Source: CAYXVU01 sp964468725
GTDB taxonomy: Bacteria; Acidobacteriota; Blastocatellia; UBA7656
Assembly: GCA_964468725.1 (NCBI GenBank)
Contig: CAYXVU010000208.1
Location: 1 to 10,732 of the forward strand
Direction: 5' to 3'
Length of the DNA: 10,732 bases
The notes under the pieces: model-generated
Told to the model about the DNA's origin: nothing
What the model saw: only the letters and a program-made list of their open reading frames with translations
Database searches by the model: none
Made by a program: the position numbers and the translations under genes
Shown: positions 7,094-10,732 of the stretch, in pieces
Layout: every line of letters starts with the position of its first letter
Numbering within the stretch: the first letter of the stretch is position 1

Positions 7094-8962
7094 TCAGGCA
7101 ATCGTCACCGGGCTGACCGCAAATGCCTCCGCCCACAAACGGACACAAAGCGCACGCCAAACCCGATGCGATGCCTCGCCTGCACCGTTCCCACCCGATA
7201 AATCATCAAGCGCTGTTTGCACGGCATCAGCCTGAAAAATCTTCATATCCCGCGAGAACTCATCGGTCAACTGCCGATGCACCCACTTGAACTCGGCGCG
7301 TAACAGATCGCGCATCGGCGTGTGAAAACCGATCTTGTCACGACGATCCAATACGACCTCCGGCAATAAATCGCGGCAAGCTTCACGCAAAATGTATTTT
7401 TGTCGCCCCTCACGCAAAAAGGCTGTGAAATCGAGCGCCCCGACAATCTCCGCTAAGCGATGATCTAAAAACGGCATGCGCCCTTCGATGGAGTAGTGCA
7501 TACCGCTACGGTCGTCATAATGCGTCAAGTGAGGCAATGCCACACGCTCGATGAATTCCAGCCACACGGCGTGCACATCACTCATCGCAGGCAGCTTGGC
7601 ATCGCCATCAACAGCCGCCTCGCGGAGTGCGGGAGAAAGCCACGAACGACGATGAAGGCGGGCACGCGCACGCGCTTCTTTCTCAACTCTGGGGAAGAAC
7701 GCAGAAAGGCCGATTCGCAGCATGGGCTTGATGCTCAGGTGCAACGCCCGCGCCTCATTGATTACCCAACCGACGCGGCTCTCTCTGAGCGAACTCGCCA
7801 GCAACGACTGCAACATCTGTGTATAGCTGAAGAGAATTTCGTCGCCGCCTTGTCCGCCAAGTATGACCGGCACGCCCGCTTCTTTCGCTGCGCGCATTAA
7901 AACGCCATGCGCGATGATGGAAGGGTCGCCGAACGGCTCTTCCTGCGTGCAAATCGCTTCTGGCAACGACTGCGAAAGGCTGATGGTTTCCGAGCGAATC
8001 CAATGAACCCGTAAGCGATTTGGCCAATGCGTTTCGACGGCTTTGACATAGCGGCTTTCGTCATAGACGCTACCTGCGGTTTGCGCTGTAAAGATGGGAA
8101 TCTCTTGCTGGTCGCCAAGTCGCGCCATCGCACCAACCACAGCGCTTGAATCAAGTCCTCCCGATAGCGTCGCACCAACCGGTACGTCAGACATCAATTG
8201 CGAAGCAACAGCGTCTTCGAAGGCTCTGCGAAACTCCTTGCATACGGTTTCGTCATACGGTCGCCGTTCCTGTTTCGGCGCTATTGGCAAACGCCAATAG
8301 CGAACCGCTTGTGGCTTGCGATCCGTTTCGCTGATGATTGCCCAATGTGCAGGCGGAAAGGAGAAGAGGTCGCGGAAGAATGTGCGGTCACCGAGATGCC
8401 CGTAGTTGCCGGTCGCCAAATATTCGGCTACAGCAGGCGGATACATGGCGTTCGCTTCGTCGGGTTCAAGAAGCGGTTTCATTTCACTGGCAAACCGGAA
8501 ACTGCTATCCGTACAGGCTCGCCAATAGAGTGGCTTCTGGCCGTAGCGATCTCGCGCTAGAAGGAGGGTGTGCTCCTTTGCATCCCAAAATGCAAGCGCC
8601 CACATCCCAACCATCTCTGAAAATGCCGCTGTCCCTTTCAAAGCCAGAAGCGCGAGCAGCGTTTCCGTATCCGTGCGACTGCGAAACAACCAATCTTTAC
8701 AGTAGCGTTCGCGCAAGTGGCTGTGATTATAAACCTCTCCATTGTAGGCAATCGTCCAGCGACCGCACGGAGAGGTCATCGGCTGATGCCCCGCGTGTGA
8801 CAGATCAACGATAGCCAAACGGCGGTTGCCTAATACAACTTCTTCACTGACGAAGAGGCCTTCATCATCCGGCCCGCGATGGGCAATCAAGGCATTGCCC
8901 CTTGCGACGAATTCTCTGCCTTTGATTCGGTCTATACCGAAATAACCGACGATGCCGCACAT
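7094..8962 (-). CDS. asnB: Glutamine-dependent asparagine synthase-type amidotransferase
   Basis: The start is ATG at 8962, giving 622 residues and MCGIVGY. Cys2 must become the N-terminal nucleophile, so a longer frame reaching 9016 would not give an active glutaminase and would also run into the preceding gene. The glutaminase domain shows HRGPDDEG (28-35), R48 in NRRLAIVDLS, YNGE (73-76, N74) and SRTDTE (95-100, D98), which are the glutamine-binding residues. The synthetase domain has the PP-loop SGGLDSS (267-273), EEPFGDPS (341-348), LGGQGGDEI (368-376) and SIEGRMPFLDHRL (491-503). All key residues are present, so the enzyme looks intact: it moves ammonia from glutamine to an AMP-activated carboxylate. 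In this setting it more likely amidates a sugar carboxylate (compare WbpS/WbpG-type enzymes) than makes free asparagine, but the sequence does not decide this. AGAGAGAAA upstream is a moderate ribosome site. The preceding methyltransferase ends 17 bases before the start. Confidence 0.95.
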   Translation of the reverse strand: MCGIVGYFGIDRIKGREFVARGNALIAHRGPDDEGLFVSEEVVLGNRRLAIVDLSHAGHQPMTSPCGRWTIAYNGEVYNHSHLRERYCKDWLFRSRTDTETLLALLALKGTAAFSEMVGMWALAFWDAKEHTLLLARDRYGQKPLYWRACTDSSFRFASEMKPLLEPDEANAMYPPAVAEYLATGNYGHLGDRTFFRDLFSFPPAHWAIISETDRKPQAVRYWRLPIAPKQERRPYDETVCKEFRRAFEDAVASQLMSDVPVGATLSGGLDSSAVVGAMARLGDQQEIPIFTAQTAGSVYDESRYVKAVETHWPNRLRVHWIRSETISLSQSLPEAICTQEEPFGDPSIIAHGVLMRAAKEAGVPVILGGQGGDEILFSYTQMLQSLLASSLRESRVGWVINEARALHLSIKPMLRIGLSAFFPRVEKEARARARLHRRSWLSPALREAAVDGDAKLPAMSDVHAVWLEFIERVALPHLTHYDDRSGMHYSIEGRMPFLDHRLAEIVGALDFTAFLREGRQKYILREACRDLLPEVVLDRRDKIGFHTPMRDLLRAEFKWVHRQLTDEFSRDMKIFQADAVQTALDDLSGGNGAGEASHRVWRALCVRLWAEAFAVSPVTIA

Positions 8963-8979
8963 TGAATTTCTCTCTGCGC

Positions 8980-9762
8980 CTATGTCTGAAGGTTTGCCGA
9001 CGGGCTTTTCGTGCAAACGAAGATGGTGTCATCTTTCAACCGGAGCCGGGAGAAGGCATCGGATGAACAATGATCCTGCGGGTTGATGGATAACACCTGA
9101 AAACCGGCAGCCGCCAAACGCGAGGGAAGATCGCGTCCATATAAGCGAACGTGATCCTCTTGACCGAAGGCTTGCAATCGTCCAGCAGGTGTCGTGATCG
9201 TCCAATCTTCGTACGTTTCTGCACGCTGTAAATCCTGCGGTACTTGAATCAACAATTCGCCTTCTCTGGTTAGTAAACCTTTCAACAATCTTAAGGCCAA
9301 TGCGTCATCGGGGATATGTTCGAGCACATGGCTGAGGATGATTTTCGAGTATGCGCGCGCTCCAAGCTTTGACTGAAATTCATCCGGCGCATTTAAATCA
9401 ACCAGCACATCAGCAAACGTAGAGGCAATGTCGGCTGACAGGTATTTTATGTCTATTCGATTTCGCAGCCGTGTTTGCAAACAGGGTTCGGGAGCAAAGT
9501 GCAAAATTGCATCGCCCGACTGCAAGCGGTCTTGAAGATAGAGCCAAAGGAATCGCTGGCGCGGGCGAGATTCGCAGAAGGCGCAAATATCATTGGGCAA
9601 AAAGCGCAGCGCCGAATGATCGCAGCAGGGACAGAAAACAGCATTGCCTTTGAGTCGCACGCTGTTCATCATCCGTGCAGCGTGCTTCTTCAACGCGATA
9701 TAACGGCGCATCGGATGCAATGCACGGATTCGATTTTCAAGGCTCTTAAAGATCGGCATCAT
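8980..9762 (-). CDS. SAM-dependent methyltransferase with N-terminal cysteine cluster
   Basis: The product is 260 residues. An N-terminal cluster CPCC (44-47) with CAFC (60-63) looks like a zinc ribbon, followed by a basic stretch ESRPRQRFLWLYL (64-76). ILHFAPEPCL (86-95) takes the place of SAM motif I, a variant known in methyltransferases from glycan loci. YLSADI (107-112) gives the acidic strand-2 end, and ILSHVLEHIPDD (142-153) and LLIQVP (170-175) follow. GQEDHVRLYGRDLPSRLAAAGF (200-221) is the family's conserved C-terminal segment. The likely role is methylation of a sugar or nucleotide-sugar intermediate; the target is unknown. The gene begins with tandem ATGs and overlaps the end of the preceding glycosyltransferase gene by 17 bases, in another frame. 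No strong Shine-Dalgarno is seen, and a later ATG at codon 18 is possible. Confidence 0.85.
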   Translation of the reverse strand: MMPIFKSLENRIRALHPMRRYIALKKHAARMMNSVRLKGNAVFCPCCDHSALRFLPNDICAFCESRPRQRFLWLYLQDRLQSGDAILHFAPEPCLQTRLRNRIDIKYLSADIASTFADVLVDLNAPDEFQSKLGARAYSKIILSHVLEHIPDDALALRLLKGLLTREGELLIQVPQDLQRAETYEDWTITTPAGRLQAFGQEDHVRLYGRDLPSRLAAAGFQVLSINPQDHCSSDAFSRLRLKDDTIFVCTKSPSANLQT

Positions 9763-10732
9763 TCTGCTTCAACCCGACTGTATGATTCAGCACATCAGCC
9801 AATCGCAGAGCCTGTGCGCGGCGTGAAAATTGCCTAACGACTTGGCGATTGGGCTGGTAGGCAACCCCTGCACCGCGTTGCCACTGTTGCAAGGTTCGCT
9901 GTAAAAATGCAGCAACTTCTTCAGATGTTCGTTGGATCGTTCCGGTCTGGGTTTCCGTAATCAATGCGTCGAGCATCCCTCCATCGCCGGGAACGCAGAG
10001 AATCGGTTTGTCAGCGCCGAAATACTCGAAGGTTTTAGCCGGATAAAAACCCTTCCGAAAATACCGATCATGGTGGCGCGACGAATCAACCGATAACAGC
10101 AACAACATCTGCGCGCGCATCAATCCTTCAAGAGCACGTTCACGCTCAATGGGCGGCGCGCTGTCAATCATATCCATTACGCCGAATTCCTCTGCCAATT
10201 GTGCAACCTGCTGGTGGCTGACGCCGCGATACCAAAATCGAAAAAGCGAGAATACTGAATCATCGAATTGCTGCTTTGCCTTTGCCAGGCCTTCGAAAAA
10301 AATTTCCAAACGTTGTAGCCGATCTATGCGCCCTGCATAAGCGAGGGTGAAGGTAGGGCTGCTCGACACGTTGCTTGCACGAAACTCATCAGGATCAAAA
10401 CCATTCGGGATTTCGTAAGCGGGCAAGCCGAATAGTTCCCCATCGAGTTTCGTCCAGTAAGGATTGACGTTGATGGTCGCTTGCGCGCTGGCCAATAAGC
10501 GTCGAGCGATTGGCCGATAGATCTTTCTCGCAAGCGGGCGGAGCGGTTGCAAAATCGGGTCCCGAAAATCCGCCACCCACTTCACGCCATACCTTTCAGC
10601 AAACCAATTGGCGAGAAAGAGACCGGCATCGGGCGTGTGTTCCGCCAGACAAGCATCCACTTTTATCGTTTGCATGACGGCATCGGCGGCAACCTTCGCG
10701 CAGGGCTGCCAACTCTGCGAATAATCGCCCGT
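9746..10732 (-). CDS. Family 4 glycosyltransferase (N-terminus beyond the right edge)
   Basis: The frame is open from the right edge to TAA at 9748-9746, giving 328 residues. The first internal ATG (10675) is not the start: the 19 codons before it are open, and a GT4 acceptor domain needs a first Rossmann strand that is missing here. VKWVADFRDP (about 50-59 of the visible part) is the strand just before the mid-domain in GT4 enzymes of this type. IPNGFDPDEF (about 108-117) and LAYAGRIDRLQRLEIFFEGL (about 130-149) mark the start of the donor domain. KGFYPAKTFEYFGADKPIL (about 227-245) is the equivalent of the EX7E region, where the second glutamate is kept and the first is not. Such enzymes add sugars to lipid-linked glycans. 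It is the most upstream gene in the window and overlaps the next gene by 17 bases. Confidence 0.88.
   Translation of the reverse strand, partial: TGDYSQSWQPCAKVAADAVMQTIKVDACLAEHTPDAGLFLANWFAERYGVKWVADFRDPILQPLRPLARKIYRPIARRLLASAQATINVNPYWTKLDGELFGLPAYEIPNGFDPDEFRASNVSSSPTFTLAYAGRIDRLQRLEIFFEGLAKAKQQFDDSVFSLFRFWYRGVSHQQVAQLAEEFGVMDMIDSAPPIERERALEGLMRAQMLLLLSVDSSRHHDRYFRKGFYPAKTFEYFGADKPILCVPGDGGMLDALITETQTGTIQRTSEEVAAFLQRTLQQWQRGAGVAYQPNRQVVRQFSRRAQALRLADVLNHTVGLKQNDADL

Noticed and set aside
8338..8814. 158-residue plus-strand open frame
   Set aside because: It is antisense to the intact amidotransferase gene, with low-complexity, arginine- and serine-rich translation and no family signature.
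9017..10675. Taking ATG 10675 as the start of the right-edge glycosyltransferase
   Set aside because: The frame is open for 19 more codons to the edge, and the GT4 acceptor domain would lack its first strands. The gene is cut by the window, not short.
1..10732. CRISPR array, insertion sequence, tRNA or phage module
   Set aside because: No regularly spaced repeats, transposase or integrase motifs, cloverleaf-like sequence or phage structural gene were seen on either strand. Nearly all of the window is covered by the ten glycan genes.

Overview
The window is a single-strand run of ten genes, all read from the minus strand (right to left). It looks like the inside of a surface-polysaccharide (O-antigen, capsule or exopolysaccharide) biosynthesis locus. 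There is no rRNA, tRNA, transposase or other taxonomic marker, so the host cannot be named. A hand count of four scattered 60-base lines in the asparagine-synthase gene gave about 57% G+C, and other genes look close to 50%. A polymerase-dependent polysaccharide locus fits a Gram-negative-type bacterium, but that is inference.

Layout in transcription order. A family-4 glycosyltransferase (5' end beyond the right edge, ends at 9746) overlaps a methyltransferase with an N-terminal CxCC/CxxC cysteine cluster (9762-8980). A glutamine-dependent asparagine-synthase-type amidotransferase (8962-7094) follows, then a CgeB-like glycosyltransferase (7072-5987). An ATGA overlap joins this to a second family-4 glycosyltransferase (5990-4794), and next comes a polytopic Wzy-like polymerase (4768-3311). 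Three bases after the polymerase stop, and in the same frame, a small StrF/GT2-like glycosyltransferase begins at TTG (3307-2672). Then come an FkbM-type methyltransferase, also with a TTG start (2609-1893), a third family-4 glycosyltransferase (1847-747), and a class I SAM methyltransferase (661 to beyond the left edge). Gaps are 85 bases or less, and there is no gene-free stretch over 300 bases. This is compatible with one operon or a few overlapping transcripts.

Working model. Five glycosyltransferases build an oligosaccharide on a lipid carrier. The amidotransferase may convert a sugar carboxylate to an amide, and up to three methyltransferases may methylate sugars or cap the chain. The Wzy-like protein would polymerise the repeat units. 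The initiating transferase, the Wzx flippase, chain-length control, export genes and sugar-nucleotide synthesis genes are not visible and would lie outside.

The FkbM gene is clearly more A+T rich (about 41% G+C by hand count) than its surroundings and may be a later acquisition. The gap before the third family-4 glycosyltransferase holds a 10-base direct repeat, and an arm upstream could pair with either copy. I see no convincing new molecular system. The interest lies in the gene combination, the odd polymerase/glycosyltransferase junction, and the small repeat structures.
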